A model generated the notes under the pieces. That model saw only the letters and a program-made list of their open reading frames with translations. It was not told the DNA's origin and made no database searches. A stretch of DNA of 64,000 nucleotides. It comes from Erinaceus europaeus (Eukaryota; Chordata; Mammalia; Eulipotyphla; Erinaceidae). Made by a program: the position numbers and the translations under genes. Each line of letters opens with the position of its first letter. Within the stretch, counting starts at the first letter, position 1. Positions 1 through 11,031 of this stretch are shown here, piece after piece. The stretch spans positions 71,617,109 to 71,681,108 of the forward strand of contig NC_080175.1 of NCBI RefSeq assembly GCF_950295315.1. The letters are read 5' to 3'.

Positions 1-640
1 ACATGTAGCTATTTCTCCTGAGTCTTCTCTCCTGGAATAACGTCTGGTCAAGGTTTCCCTATGTCTTCTTATAGTCTTAACCTTGACTGTGAAGGTATGA
101 AATAAGGCAGCATTTTTTTTTCTGCTAGAGTTGGGGTCAAGAGATTATTATTTAAAAGCTTTATGTCATAGTAGACTGTCTCTCTCCTGATCCTTTGGCT
201 AGATGAAAGACTTCTTATACAACTTTGGTATCCATAGCTTTTAGCCTTTTCAAGTTACCAGCTTCTTTACCTGCCATTATAGATGAGGCAAAAAAAAAAA
301 AATCCAGAATATCATAGAATCATTTTTTCAATCCTCAAGCACCTTATTATGGCATACTCTAGTAATTATGTTCCTTATATGCAAACTTTATTGTCTGATT
401 GGCATTGAAATTTTTCCTATGTTGCTTATATTTCTGCTGATTTTCCATCACTATAAACATATGCAATATGGTTGCATGTATGCTGGTCCATGCCCTCAGC
501 TGTTAGGGGGACAGCTGTTCTGAACAGACTAATTACCAAGTACTATAAACCTACTTCTACAGTATGTAAGCTATGAGTGTCCCAAAGTGATAATAGATTA
601 CCCACTAAATTAGATCATCTTTGTTGTTTCTTTGTTTGTT
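1..640. other. AT-rich non-coding DNA
   Basis: No gene or clear repeat is visible here apart from a short A run near 290-302. Confidence 0.6.
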
Positions 641-785
641 TCTGATAGATACAGAGAAGACAGGGAAAATGAAAGAGACCACAATATCAATGCTTCCTTC
701 AGTGTAGAAGTGGCTGGACTTGAACCTGGGTCATGTACATACAGGCACCACATTATCCAAGTAAGTTAGTTTTCCAGCCCTCAAT
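641..785 (-). repeat. Old SINE, type E
   Basis: The stretch carries the shared type E body: a gagacag run, then 'cttccttcagtg', then 'cttgaacctgggtc', ending at 'ccagccc'. The same order is seen at 1820-2036, 11292-11448 and 33500-33640. It is heavily diverged and no TSD was found. The bipartite cttgaacctgg block resembles a tRNA-type B box read on the minus strand. Confidence 0.55.
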
Positions 786-1390
786 AAGATTATCTTTATA
801 CAGGTGAATGCAAAGCAATCCATTTATGGATATAGTAAATATGAGATGGTGTAGTATTCTAACTCACATTAATTTCCCAGCAGCCAGATCTATACTCTCT
901 TCCCTTTGTAAGGAAAGACTGCTTCATTCAATTAACAGTGGAACCAATAACTTCCATTCATTATCCTTTGAACTCCAACATCCTACAAATGATTATACAC
1001 ACAAACTTGAATATAGTATCTCTATGCCCAACCCCTTGTCATAAAAATGAGACTAAGCAAGGGATAACCTAACAGAACCTATCCCTGCATACTTTCCAAT
1101 ATTATTTCTTCTTCCTTGGCAAAGAAGTTGGAAAAAGCTAAACCTTAAACTTACAGTGGTCTATCCCTAAACATGCTAAAAAGTGGTTAGTCATAACAGA
1201 GCATTAAGGTAACAGAGAAAGGACCAGAAATTTGAGGAAGAAAAAAATCTTAATGACACTGAAGATCTGTGCCTTCTAATCAACTCCATTTATACTTCCA
1301 AAATTTGGTTACCTAAGTCATTATATCCCTCTGTAAATATGAGGTTTCAAATAGTGTTTTTGCCACAGGTAACAAGAAAAGATCTGATAG
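786..1390. other. Non-coding DNA, nothing recognised
   Basis: No coding signature or repeat family is recognised. A 78-codon open frame at 808-1044 has no features of a protein and is treated as chance. Confidence 0.55.
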
Positions 1391-1692
1391 GGCCAGGAGA
1401 TAGCTCACCTATTAGAGCACACACTTTATCATGTACAAGGAGCCAAGTTTGAATCCAAGTCATCATATGAGAGTGTCTACATAGTAGAGACTTGAAGATT
1501 AGTGTAGTAACTTGTGTCCCTCCTTCTCTTTCTATCTCACTCTCCCACTCTGCCTCTCTGCCTCTCTCTCCTTGTCTCTCACTCTCTCTGTCTAAAAAAA
1601 AAAAAGAGAGAGTCCATCACTCTCAGTGGACTGACTTATGCAGGCACAGAACCCCCAGCCATAACCCTGATAGAAAATAAATAACTAAATAT
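1391..1692 (+). repeat. SINE, type C
   Basis: The head 'gggccaggagatagctcacc' is followed by 'ttagagcacacactttatc', a CT-rich middle, an A run, and a tail module ending in 'cagccataaccctgatagaa' with an A-rich end. The same head is seen at 63855. The tail module resembles the extra 3' block of the extended type A copies at 6052 and 42962. Confidence 0.7.
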
Positions 1693-1819
1693 GACTACCA
1701 TAATAGCAGCTTTCTGCTTTCCTCTCTAACATGTTATCTTCAAACAAAATTCTATTCTACCTATCTTTACACATTTTAATTATAAGCAAATGATATTTGT
1801 TTTATATATTAGATCAAGT

Positions 1820-2036
1820 TTTTTTTTACCTTTAAAAAAAGTTTTAGAGACAGAAAAGGCGAGAGAGAGAGAATAAAAAGAAGAAGGAGGAGAAGGAACA
1901 GGCGAGGGCGAGGACGAGGACAAGGGCAAGAAGACCACAGCACTGAAGCTTCCTTTAATGCAGTGGAGGTCAGGCTGAAATCTGGGTCTCTCATATGGCG
2001 AAACAGCCGTATGATTCAAGTGAGTAATTTTGTCAG
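1820..2036 (-). repeat. SINE, type E
   Basis: A T-rich start (the A tail of the minus-strand copy) leads into gagacag and GA-rich sequence, then 'cttcctttaatgcagtgg', 'tctgggtctctcatatgg' and a terminal 'gtcagccca'. It is the best preserved type E copy in the window. The GA-rich part is expanded. Confidence 0.6.
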
Positions 2037-2052
2037 CCCAATATATTTACTT

Positions 2053-2200
2053 TTTTGTTGTTGTTTGTTTTGTTTTGTTTTTTATCAGGGCACTGCTCAT
2101 CTCTGGTTTTAATGATGCTTGGGAAATGAAGCTTAGACCTTTGGTGCCTCAGTAATGAAAGACATTTTGCATAACTGCTATTCTATCTCCAGCCTCATAT
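2053..2200 (-). repeat. SINE, type D
   Basis: The T-rich (tttg)n start, 'gcactgctcatctctgg' and 'tttggtgcctcagtaatg' ending in 'ctatctccagcc' match a minus-strand copy of the family seen at 51118-51250. Plus-strand copies are at 20585 and 32878. Confidence 0.6.
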
Positions 2201-2826
2201 CAAGTTTTCAAGCACTTGAAAAGATTGGCTAGTACTCAGAAGAAATGTAGTAAAATGCTTTGATATTCTGTTTTTAAACTGGAAACAGTTGATCTGTCTG
2301 GGGAATTATTTTTGCTAGAGGTGTGTCTATTTTCTTGGTTTGCTGGATTTTCAGTGGTACTATAATGATGTAAATTAATATATTATTTCCCTAAGGGATG
2401 ATATCATCTATGTTAGTCATTCTTTCATTGTAAACTGCAAAAAAAAGTCAGAGAAAAAGAAATAGAATTTGTCATTTTGACTTTCTAGAATTTTCTTAGC
2501 ATTTCAAGTTTTTACACTAGCTTTTTCTCTCCAGTTCCATATACAGTATTTCAAAATTGCTGAGAAATTATCCCCTCAAAGAAAGTAAGTTCATATTTTT
2601 AATAGCTGTGTTCAGATAAAGATACTAATCTCTGCCTTAGAGAATTCTTTTAAAGATAAAATAAGTTGTCTTCTCTCTCCAATTACCCTTAAAAGCTCCT
2701 TGAGAGTAAGAATCTCATCTTCCTTTTTCTTCTTACTCTGTGCCAACAGGACATTTTCTGCTGTTAAAAGACTTGAAAATTCTCATTGACCAATTAAAGA
2801 TACACTTTAAGTGTCTTTCTTTTCTT
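2201..2826. other. AT-rich non-coding DNA
   Basis: No gene, RNA gene or recognisable repeat is seen. Confidence 0.55.
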
Positions 2827-3040
2827 TTTTTAAAAATATTTTTATTTATTAGTGAATAGAGACAGAGAGAAGTTGAGAAGGGAAGGGAGATAGAAAGGGA
2901 GAGAGACAAAGAGACACGTGAAGCTCTGCTTTATCACTCGTGAAGCTTTCTCCTTACAGGTGGGGACCAGAGACTTGAACCCAGGTCCTTGTGCACTGTA
3001 ATATGTGGGCTTAAGCAAGTGCGCCACCACATGTCCCCTT
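2827..3040 (-). repeat. tRNA-derived SINE, type B
   Basis: The minus-strand copy runs from an A-rich tail (seen as T-rich at the left) through 'gacagagagaagttgagaag', 'gtgaagctttctcc' and 'ggtggggaccagagacttga' to the head at 'caccacatgtcccc'. The 'cttgaacccaggtcc' block is the inverse of a tRNA-like B box. Imperfect flanks 'gtgtctttctttt' (left) and 'gtgccttccttttat' (right) look like a decayed TSD. Confidence 0.8.
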
Positions 3041-3054
3041 CAGTGCCTTCCTTT

Positions 3055-3355
3055 TATTTACTTTTTAAATTTTTTTATTTATAAAAAGGAAACACTGACA
3101 AAACCATAGGATAAGAGGGGTACAACTTCCAACAATTCCCACCACCAGAACTCCGTATCCCATCCCCTCTCCTGATAGCTTTCCTATTCTTTAACCCTCT
3201 GGGAGTATGGACCCATGATCATTGTGGGATGAAGAAGGTTGTAGGTCTGGCTTCTGTAATGCTGTACATGGACTTTGACAGGTCGATCCATACTCCTAGC
3301 CTGTCTCTCTCTTTCCTAGCGGGGAAGGGCTCTGGGCAAGTGGAGCTCCAAGAGT
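3055..3355 (-). mobile_element. 5'-truncated L1, 3' UTR only
   Basis: The sequence follows the 3' UTR of the full-length L1-A in the same order: 'caaaaccataggataagagg', 'caattcccaccaccag', 'cctctgggagtatggaccca' and 'ctgtctctctctttcctag'. It is diverged (old). Candidate flanks are 'gtgccttccttttat' and 'gtgtcttccttttct', close to the flank used by the neighbouring SINE. Confidence 0.8.
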
Positions 3356-4405
3356 GTCTTCCTTTTCTAACCATTTCAAAGGTAAAACTATTTGGTGGAG
3401 GAAAATAAAAGGTAGGTGTGAATAGTGGACGTGGTGGGTACTAGGACTGGACTCAGTGATCCAGAGCAAATTGTCAGAGTTCACTTAATCTTTAATTAAC
3501 TCTGGCAGGACTAATGACATGCCTTATATAATTTCAAGCATATTTAAGGTCACTTTTTCCTATCATACATCCAAAAATACCTTTTTAATTAAACCTTAAT
3601 GTTATTTTCATCAAATTAAGTTATTAGTGCTAAATTGTGTCAGTATTTGTCAGTGGGTTAAAAGAGAAAAATTGTATCAAGCTGAGTTGTAATGTCCTTC
3701 ATTTTTTAGCAGTAACTTCTATAGGAGACAGTTTTTGAGAATCATGTGCAAATGTGATAGGAATCACTAGCAACATTAGTGGGGCTGATTCTAATAATTT
3801 GCTGGAGTTCACAGTCACAAAAAATGGAGCCCATGTTCATTTAAAAATAGACATTTTAAAGTAATTATTCTACTGAGGAACCTAAATAATAACTTCAACA
3901 CAACATATATTTTTTGGACTTGGAATTACATATGAAAAGGATGTAAAATTCAGGACCTAAAAATAAGATTTGACAGAAGTCTGTTATTTCAATTCCTCTT
4001 ACGAGTATTTTAAGTATATTTAGGGTATAATTTATTCTCAAATATTTGAAGGACAAATTTATTTGCTTAAATTTACATAAATAACTATCTTGCCTCAGAG
4101 TGAGTTTATGATTAAAAGATAAGACTGTTCTATAAAACAACAGTTGTGACTTTTTCTACATATCTGCAGACTTTGGTCAGACTTTTAGAGATAAATCATT
4201 GAGTATCATTTAAGAAGACCAATTTTTCTACGTATTTTACAAAGATAAAACAGATTCCCAGTAAATTAACACCCTGGAGTATTATTTTGACTCTCAGAGA
4301 TGATAAAAATTCAATAAAACCTAAAATAGAGTTTGCCATTACTCAGCTAGAGAAAAAAATTATATAAAACTCTTCCAAAATAAACTCATGAAATACTTTC
4401 TTTTT
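3356..4405. other. Non-coding DNA, nothing recognised
   Basis: No repeat family or coding pattern is recognised in this AT-rich stretch. Confidence 0.55.
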
Positions 4406-4611
4406 AAAGTTTTTTTTGTTATCTTTATTTATTTATTGGATAGAGAAAGCCAGAAATTGAGAGGGGGTGATAGAAAGAGACAGATAGACACCTGCAGCCC
4501 TGCTTCACCATTCATGAAGCTTCCGCCCTGCATCTGGGGACCAGAGGCTCAAACCCAGGTCCTTGCGCACTGTAACGTGTGCTCAACCAGGTGTGTCACC
4601 ACCCGGCCACC
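4406..4611 (-). repeat. tRNA-derived SINE, type B
   Basis: The order T-rich tail, 'tagagaaagccagaaattga', 'cacctgcagccctgcttcac', 'aagcttccgccctgc', 'ctcaaacccaggtccttg' and head 'gtcaccacccggcc' matches the type B family on the minus strand. Short flanking repeats 'aatactttc' lie on both sides (near 4392 and 4615). Confidence 0.85.
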
Positions 4612-4740
4612 ATTCAATACTTTCCAATCCCCTCTGAAAGTGCATTTTTATTAACTGAAAACAAGGTTTTAAATCAACATACTTTAAGAATGTTTATTTG
4701 TCACAATCATGAAATAGTACAAAGGATAAGAGTCATACCT

Positions 4741-5029
4741 TGGGAGTTGGGCTGTAGCACAGCGGGTTAAGCGCAGGTGGCGCAAAGCACAAGGACAAGC
4801 ATAAGGATACCGGTTCGAACCCTGGCTCCCCACCTGCAGGGGAGTTGCTTCACAGGTGGTGAAGCAGGTCTGCAGGTGTCTATCTTTCTCTCCTCCTCTC
4901 TGTCTTCCCCTCCTCTCTCCATTTCTCTCTGTCCTATCCAACAACGACAACAACAATAATAGCTACAACAATAAAAAAACAAGGGCAACAAAAGGGAATA
5001 AATAAATTAAATAAATACTAAAAAAAAAA
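4741..5029 (+). repeat. tRNA-derived SINE, type A, well preserved
   Basis: The head 'gggagttgggctgtagcac' leads into 'agcgggttaagcgcaggtgg', the two 'gaagcaggtctgcaggtg' body blocks, a CT-rich segment, 'cctatccaacaacgacaaca' and an A-rich tail. The flanks 'aagagtcatacctt' and 'gagtcatacctta' (around 4729 and 5030) form a TSD of about 13-15 bp. The near-intact structure and clean TSD suggest a fairly young insertion. L1 machinery is the likely mover. Confidence 0.9.
4755..4822 (+). promoter_or_regulatory. Internal RNA polymerase III promoter of the SINE
   Basis: 'tagcacagcggg' at 4755-4766 fits the tRNA A box and 'ggttcgaaccc' at 4812-4822 fits the B box, at roughly tRNA-like spacing. This supports a tRNA origin for type A SINEs and shows that this copy kept both boxes. 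Whether it is transcribed cannot be told from sequence. Confidence 0.75.
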
Positions 5030-5311
5030 AGAGTCATACCTTATAATGTCTGAGGTCCTGTGATCTCTTTCTACCATCACATGAAAACATTATGGACAAC
5101 ACCAAGATAACATTGTGGAGGGGAAATGATGTTTGATTCTCTTTCTCTCTCTTACAATGTAGAATGGAATAAAATTTTTAGATATAGTATTTATATTAGT
5201 TTAATAATTATATAAAAATTTCAAAGCAAACCAGTATGAAACATATTTTAATTGTGAAAGCATGAAATACCAAATTAAGACATAAAGCAATTATTTACTT
5301 TTTCTTTTTTT

Positions 5312-6035
5312 CTTTTTTTATTTTATTTGTTTTTATTTAAGAAAGGATAAATTAACAAAACCATAGGGTAGAAGGGGTACAACTCCACACAATTCCCACC
5401 ACTCAATCTCCATATCCCACCCCCTTCCCTGATAGCTTTCCCATTTTCCATCCCTCTGGGAACATGGACCCAGGGTCATTGGGGGTTGCAGAAGGTAGAA
5501 GGTCTGGCTTCTGTAATTGCTTCCCCACTGAACATGGGCGTTGACTAGTCGGTCCATACTCCCAGTCTGCCTCTCTCTTTCCCTAGTAGGGTGGGTCTCT
5601 GGGGAAGCTGACCTCCAGGACACATTGGTGGGGTCTTCAATCCAGGGAAGCCTAGCCAGCATCCTGATGGCATCTGGAACCTGGTGACTGAAAAGAGAGT
5701 TAACATATGAAGCCAAACAAATTGTTGAGCAATCATGGACCCAAAGCTTGGAATAGTGGAGAGGAAGTGTTAGGGAGTTACTCACTGCAAACTCTAGTGT
5801 ACTTCTGCTTTCAGGTATATATTTTGCAGTAGTTTATAGATACGTGTGAACATATGCTCTCTCTCACAGAAACTGGTGTATATCTAGGTTATGGGACTTT
5901 GTTAGAAAGTAAAATTAATTGTATGTCTCAAAGTTTTTCAAAACACAAACTGAATCTTTTAAATATATAGGCTGTGTATTTGATATGCGGACTCTCTCAA
6001 AACCCTAGACCAAGTATATCAGAAGCATCCAATAG
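5312..6035 (-). mobile_element. L1 insertion with inverted 5' part (twin priming)
   Basis: 5312-5910 is L1 3' UTR in minus orientation and matches L1-A from its tail to 'gggactttgttagaaagt'. At 5911 the orientation flips. 5911-6035 matches the plus-sense reading of a more 5' part of the 3' UTR ('attgtatgtctcaaag', 'tatttgatatgcggactctc', 'ccctagaccaagta'). About 400 bp of the L1 between these parts is missing. Both ends are flanked by 'tactttttcttttttt' (5296-5311 and 6036-6051), so both halves belong to one insertion event. Confidence 0.85.
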
Positions 6036-6051
6036 TACTTTTTCTTTTTTT

Positions 6052-6333
6052 ACCTCTAGGATTATTGCTGGGGCTCAATGCCTATACCATGAATTCACTG
6101 CTTCTGGAGGCTATTTTTTCCCCTTTTGTTGCCCTTGTTGTTTTGGTTATTATTATTGTTGTTATTGATGTCATTGTTGTTGGATAGGACAGAGAGAGGA
6201 GGGGAAGACAGAGAGGAGGCAAGAAAGATAGACATCCGCAGACCTGTTTCACCTCTTGTAAAGCGACCCCACTGCGCTGGTCCTTGAGCTTCACGCCATG
6301 TGCGCTTAACCCACTGCACTACCACCCAACCCT
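6052..6333 (-). repeat. SINE, type A with extra 3' module
   Basis: The copy is on the minus strand. The left end holds 'attattgctggggctcaatg' and 'catgaattcactgcttctgg', an extra block also present (inverse) at 43230-43300. Then come 'cccttttgttgccctt', 'gataggacagagaga', 'cgcagacctgtttcacctct' and the head 'ctaccacccaaccc'. Part of the middle is shortened. Confidence 0.8.
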
Positions 6334-7238
6334 AGCAATTATTGCTTACATAGCTGGAAGAGGTAATAGTAGAAATGAATTGATGATCTTGAAATTATAA
6401 ATTGAGAGGATTAGGACTCATTCAAGAAAGGGAAAATCACTTTTAAGTTTTTGCATGAATTTTAAATTCTAAATCATAAATTATAAAAAGAGAAAAATTC
6501 TGTAAAAGCTGGAAGAGACACTTAAGTAGTTCGACACTTCATGGTGGCTAAAAGCAAAAAGAGAAAAATGTCTCTCCTATAAATCTGTAGCAATCCAACC
6601 TCCTTAGCTTTGAACCTTATAACTGAAAGTAGTAAAAAAAAGTTTCATTCAAAGATTTATTTTAAAGTAGAATTTTACTGGTTATAAGACATGTGGTTAG
6701 AATTAACAGTAGATGGCAAGACCACATAAGCCTAATGGATAAGGTGTCTGACTTCAGAAATAACAGTAGAAGTTCTTGGGAGAAATATACTTTTATAGAG
6801 ACTACAGAAATGTTTTTAAAGGACGCTCTAAAACTCATGAGTTCACAATCACTTCTTACCAGGAAAGAAACAACAGAAGAAAAAAAACACACATTCAAAT
6901 TAAATATTTATTAAAAATTTGGCATTTAAAATCAGCTTTCACATTCTAAAGATAAACATAGGTGAAAATAAATAGTATGTCTTTGAGGTTTCAGGGGAAA
7001 TAAGGCCAATGTATGTCTCCCGCATGGTGTCTGGTTCACCACAGTTTTGTTCCATAATGAATCTGGAGACTCTGGTCTCAGACATTATAACTTTATTAAA
7101 GAAAATGAAAGCACACATATAGAGACACATGGATCATTTTGGGAAAAATCAAATGACTGAGTTGATGGAGCTGGGGACCCTTTTATTCTGATGTCTATTT
7201 GAAATGAACTTCTCATTGATCTGTTTAAATGACTAGGT
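6334..7238. other. Non-coding DNA, nothing recognised
   Basis: Open frames of 73-78 codons overlap on opposite strands at 6662-6914 and show no protein features. No repeat family is recognised. Confidence 0.5.
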
Positions 7239-7239
7239 T

Positions 7240-7507
7240 CTTCTTTTTTTTTTTTTTTGCCATTTTCCCCCTTTTGTTGCCCTTGTTGTTATTATTATTG
7301 TTGTTGTTGCTGTCATTATTGTTGGATAGGACAGAGAAATCAGAATAGGAGAGGAAGACAGAGAGGGGGAGAGACAGATAGATACCTGCTGACCCACTTC
7401 ACCACTTGTCAAGTGACCCTCCCTGCAGGTGGGGAGCAGAGGGCTCAAACTGTGATCCTTCTGTGGGTCCTTGCACTTTGCACCATATGTGCTACTGCCT
7501 GGCCCCC
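7240..7507 (-). repeat. tRNA-derived SINE, type A
   Basis: A T run of about 16 bases at the left is the A tail. It is followed by 'cccttttgttgcccttgttg', 'ataggacagagaaa', 'ctgacccacttcaccacttg', 'caggtggggagcagagggct' and the head 'gctactgcctggccccc'. Short flanks 'aatgact' lie near 7230 and 7509. Confidence 0.85.
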
Positions 7508-7514
7508 AATGACT

Positions 7515-7690
7515 GTGCTCTTCTATTGGTCCTAGCCTCCAGATAGGACTTGCTGCCTACTTCTTCTTTTCTAAGCCCCATCTACACTTGTTACTACTTC
7601 CTATGTTCTTTTTTTTCCCCCTTCCCTTCTGATAAGGGAAACAAAGGGCCTGATTTCTAAATCAGGTATTCTCCAAATTCTCTTCTCTCT
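7515..7690 (-). mobile_element. Possible old L1 3' UTR fragment
   Basis: 'cttcttttctaagcccca', 'acttgttactacttcc', 'gataagggaaacaa' and 'ggtattctccaaattctc' line up by eye, with many mismatches, with 62620-62780. That second region directly follows a recognisable L1 3' end. The assignment is an inference from that contiguity. Confidence 0.35.
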
Positions 7691-8510
7691 CAGTGACAGA
7701 GCCAAAACAATGGTTCTTGGTCACAAGTGTTCTAGGTGTTAATCTTCTTCTAACAAAATGAGATGGTATCAGTTTTAACCAAAAGGAATTGTATCTTATG
7801 CTATTTTGCATAGCCAGGCAAAATTACATAATAATATAAAGAAAATTATATCTTTAAATATAATATTTTCCTACTATCAACATATGTTCTTTATCCCACC
7901 AGCTATTGCTTTGTATAAGTGTATGTACACTAATTGCTTTATGCTTGATTCATTTTATTCCCATGTATTCAAGGCTAAACATGTACATCAATGAGTTTCC
8001 ATTATCAATCTAGAGAAATATCTTTTGATTGTGCCTTTTAAATTCAAAGAACACATTCACTGAGCTACAAAAAAGCCAAATCTTCTTGTATTTTTGCAAC
8101 AAAATTTACATTACAAATACTAGTAAAATAATCACAAATATATCACTACATGTAGCAATGTGACAAAGTCACTTTTTTATTACTGTGGGAAAAAAGGGAT
8201 GAATCATACACAAAATTAGATTGTTGAAATATTCTTTTTCTGATTCTCCACCAGGCTCAATATAGGTGTGATTGTTCTCTTATGTTCTCAAAGAAGAAAA
8301 AGAAAAAAAAAAAGAAAAGAAGAAGAATTAAGTGGCAAATTAAACTAGAAATGAGCTCAATGGATGGTTGGTTTCTGGCAGGCATTAAGCTTCAGATGTA
8401 AAGTAAAAATGATTTTAAAGTACTCTATGCACAAATAAGTAAATAGGATGCTTTTGTCTTTGTCAAGATATGGTGTGGAAAGGGAAGAAAGAGGGCAAGA
8501 GTGAGATGGA
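7691..8510. other. Non-coding DNA, nothing recognised
   Basis: An A/G-rich patch at 8289-8328 is the only compositional feature. No gene is visible. Confidence 0.5.
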
Positions 8511-8568
8511 GAAGGGAAAACATCTGAAAGGTCTGATTGGAAGGGAAAACATCTGAAAGGTGTGATTG
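8511..8568 (+). repeat. 29-bp tandem duplication
   Basis: The unit 'gaagggaaaacatctgaaag' plus 'gtctgattg' (8511-8539) is followed directly by a second copy (8540-8568) that differs at one base (gtctgattg versus gtgtgattg). It is a local duplication with two units only. Confidence 0.85.
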
Positions 8569-8950
8569 TAAGCAGGAAGTGGGTCCTAGCAGGTTTTCAT
8601 AATTATGGATAGAAGCTAAGGTTAATAGAAACCTTCCCTGGCATGTCTGAGGGCTGTGGTTGAGTGATTAAGCTGCTGGATGTGAAGCTAGAGGCCTCTG
8701 ATCAAATCCCTTGAGTTGGATGTCTCTACTCTTTAGGGGGGAAGGGGAGAGTGAAGAGTCCACTGTGCTACCACCCAACTCCCTCAATCAGTATTTGAAG
8801 TCTCGGTTTCCCCATGTGTAACAGGTGGCATCTGAAACACTATTTACATTCCTTTATTCTACATTTAGCACAAAAGGGAAGATAAATATTCTAATTACTA
8901 TGGGACTAGTTAACTACCCTATATCAACTGATCAGAGTTGTCCAAGAAAA
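8569..8950. other. Non-coding DNA with possible SINE remnant
   Basis: 'gtgctaccacccaactccc' at about 8765-8783 looks like the inverted head of a type A SINE, and 8648-8715 has weak tRNA-like spacing. The two parts do not form a convincing single element. Confidence 0.35.
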
Positions 8951-8955
8951 TCAGA

Positions 8956-9135
8956 GGATATTTTTTTTATTGTTGTAGATATTATTGTTGTTGTTGTCGT
9001 TGTTGGATGGGACAGAGAGAAATGGAGAGAGGAGGGGAAGACAAAGAGGGGAAGAGAAAGATAGACACCTGCAGACCTGCTTCACCGCTTGTGAAGCGAC
9101 TCCCCTGCAGGTGGGGAGTCGGGGGCTCGAACAGC
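8956..9135 (-). repeat. tRNA-derived SINE, type A, 5'-truncated
   Basis: The minus-strand copy starts with T-rich tail and 'ttattgttgtagatattatt', continues through 'gatgggacagagagaaatgg' and 'cacctgcagacctgcttcac', and stops at 'gggggctcgaac' before the promoter head. Flanks 'agaggatattttttt' and 'agaagatatttttaa' form a near-perfect TSD, so the truncation happened at insertion. Confidence 0.85.
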
Positions 9136-9170
9136 AGAAGATATTTTTAATTAAAGAAAAACCCTATACT

Positions 9171-9409
9171 TAGGGGCCAGGTAGTGGCACACCTGGTCGA
9201 GTGCAAATGATACAGTGTAAGGACCCACTTTCAAGCTCCTGATCCCCACCTCCAGAGGGGGAAGCCTTGTGAGTGGTGAAGCAGTGTTGCAGGTGTCATT
9301 CTGTCTTTCTCCCTCCCTATAACCCCATATTCTCTTGATTTCTGGCTGTCTCTATTCAAAAAATAAAGATAATTTAAAATAAAATTTAAAAAGGATGTTT
9401 AAAAAATTA
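9171..9409 (+). repeat. tRNA-derived SINE, type B
   Basis: The head 'ggggccaggtagtggcacac' and 'ctggtcgagtgcaaatgat' are followed by 'gtgagtggtgaagcagtg', a CT-rich part, 'tttctggctgtctctattc' and an AATAAA-containing A-rich tail. Flanks 'aaagaaaaaccctatac' (left, near 9153) and 'aaaaagaaaccctatac' (right, near 9410) are a clear TSD. Confidence 0.88.
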
Positions 9410-9426
9410 AAAAGAAACCCTATACA

Positions 9427-11019
9427 CATTTTGACTCAACTAATACTTTAAATACTAACTAAAGCAAATTTTGTTGAATCAAAAAATATTTATTCTAAAA
9501 ACCCATTCAATACTTTCCCTTTCCAAGGAAATCTGTATAAAACTTATGTATATCTCTATGAATTCAGAATATATGTCATATTCAGGGTATACCTCTTCTT
9601 TCCTCAGACAACTTAGAGTTAATAGTTTTCTTTTATTCAACTGTATCCTAACTCTCTGTGGCTTCTATTCATTTTCCTAAGTTATATCTTTGGAAGGGCT
9701 AGACATAATGAATTTAATCCATCTTTTGTGATAATTCTTTAAAAATTTGAAGATGGCAATCATATCTTCTTGAATCTATTCCATTCCTCTCAACTATGCC
9801 TAAAATGAGAGTTTCATATTGCCTTGTCATTATCAGCTAGAGGTGTTTATATTCCACTTAATATGCAGACCCAGTTATAAATATAGTGAGTCTGATAAAA
9901 ACCAAATAAGCATCTCTTTTACCATTACTCTAGACAAATTATTAATAAGAGAAAGTAACTACAGCACATTCAATATGAGGCTTACAAGAAACTAAGCTAA
10001 ACTTTTCTTGAAAGTATTCCACAATAGCACTTTTTCCTTATTTGTATAATGTTTTAAAATGGGAAAGAAATGATGGATAAACCATGAATAAAGAAGTTTC
10101 GAACAACAGGATTTTTAATTCTGGGACTCACGCTAAATGATATCTCAGGAGATTTAAAAATTTAAATACCTTGATTTCATCGTAGATGTGTGATCTATTT
10201 GAGGTTCCATTCTGTTTTTTTTTTTTAACTGAGAAACTAAGAATGTGTTACTGCACATTTGCAACGTACAGCACTTTCTCTTTCAACTCTGTGCCCATGA
10301 GCTATAAAAGAATAACCAGAGTAAAAACAAATAACCCAGTTTCAGCTGAGTGTCACAGAGGCCTGAAGCTTTCAAAGGAGATAATGGCACATTACACAAT
10401 AACATAGAAAAGACTTTGACACTTCAGTCAATGGGAACAAAACACAATAACATTGTCTCTTTGAAATGCATAAAAAATGACAGCCTTAGTAGTTAATGAA
10501 ACATGAATACCTTCTTCCTGTACAGGATTATACTCATACAGCTAGGGTGCTGGTTATGAGTCTGTGGACAGTATAGTAGTCCTTTGATGTAGTTTAGTGC
10601 CCATAACTCCATAACGTGGAAGACAGAGAATGGCGCTGTGCCATTCTCTTTTTTTTTTTTTTTTTTTACTTTTTACCAAAAGTAATGAACAGAAAAATAT
10701 GTCCAACTATTTGTTGATTGAATTCTCCTACATGGCCACGGTTTTTTAAAGAATCAATGTATTTCTAAACTTTCCCTGAAAAACTTAATGTTTTTTCTTA
10801 AAAGAACATGACATAACTTTAAGGTCTTAGACTGAGGACACAAAAGCCCAGCTTTTTGAGCTCAGACAAGATGCATTCAATATTTGGATTCATACTCACA
10901 AGGAGCAACCAAGACAAAGTTTATTTTATGTAATTTAGAAACTGAGGGTTGTGGTAGTAAGAAAGACTGACTCAGGGAGTTTGATTTTTTTTCCAGTTGT
11001 CCGCTGTTTTGTTTAATTC
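9427..11019. other. Non-coding DNA, nothing recognised
   Basis: No gene or clear element is recognised. A T run lies near 10650-10667. Short open frames at 9471-9680 and 10186-10407 show no protein features. Confidence 0.5.
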
Positions 11020-11031
11020 ACAAAAGTCATT

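Noticed and set aside
4741..4822. Functional tRNA gene
   Set aside because: A and B boxes are present but the sequence does not fold as a complete tRNA and continues into a SINE body with a TSD.
8648..8790. Complete SINE
   Set aside because: Only an inverted head-like piece at the right end and weak tRNA-like spacing at the left were seen. The parts disagree in orientation.
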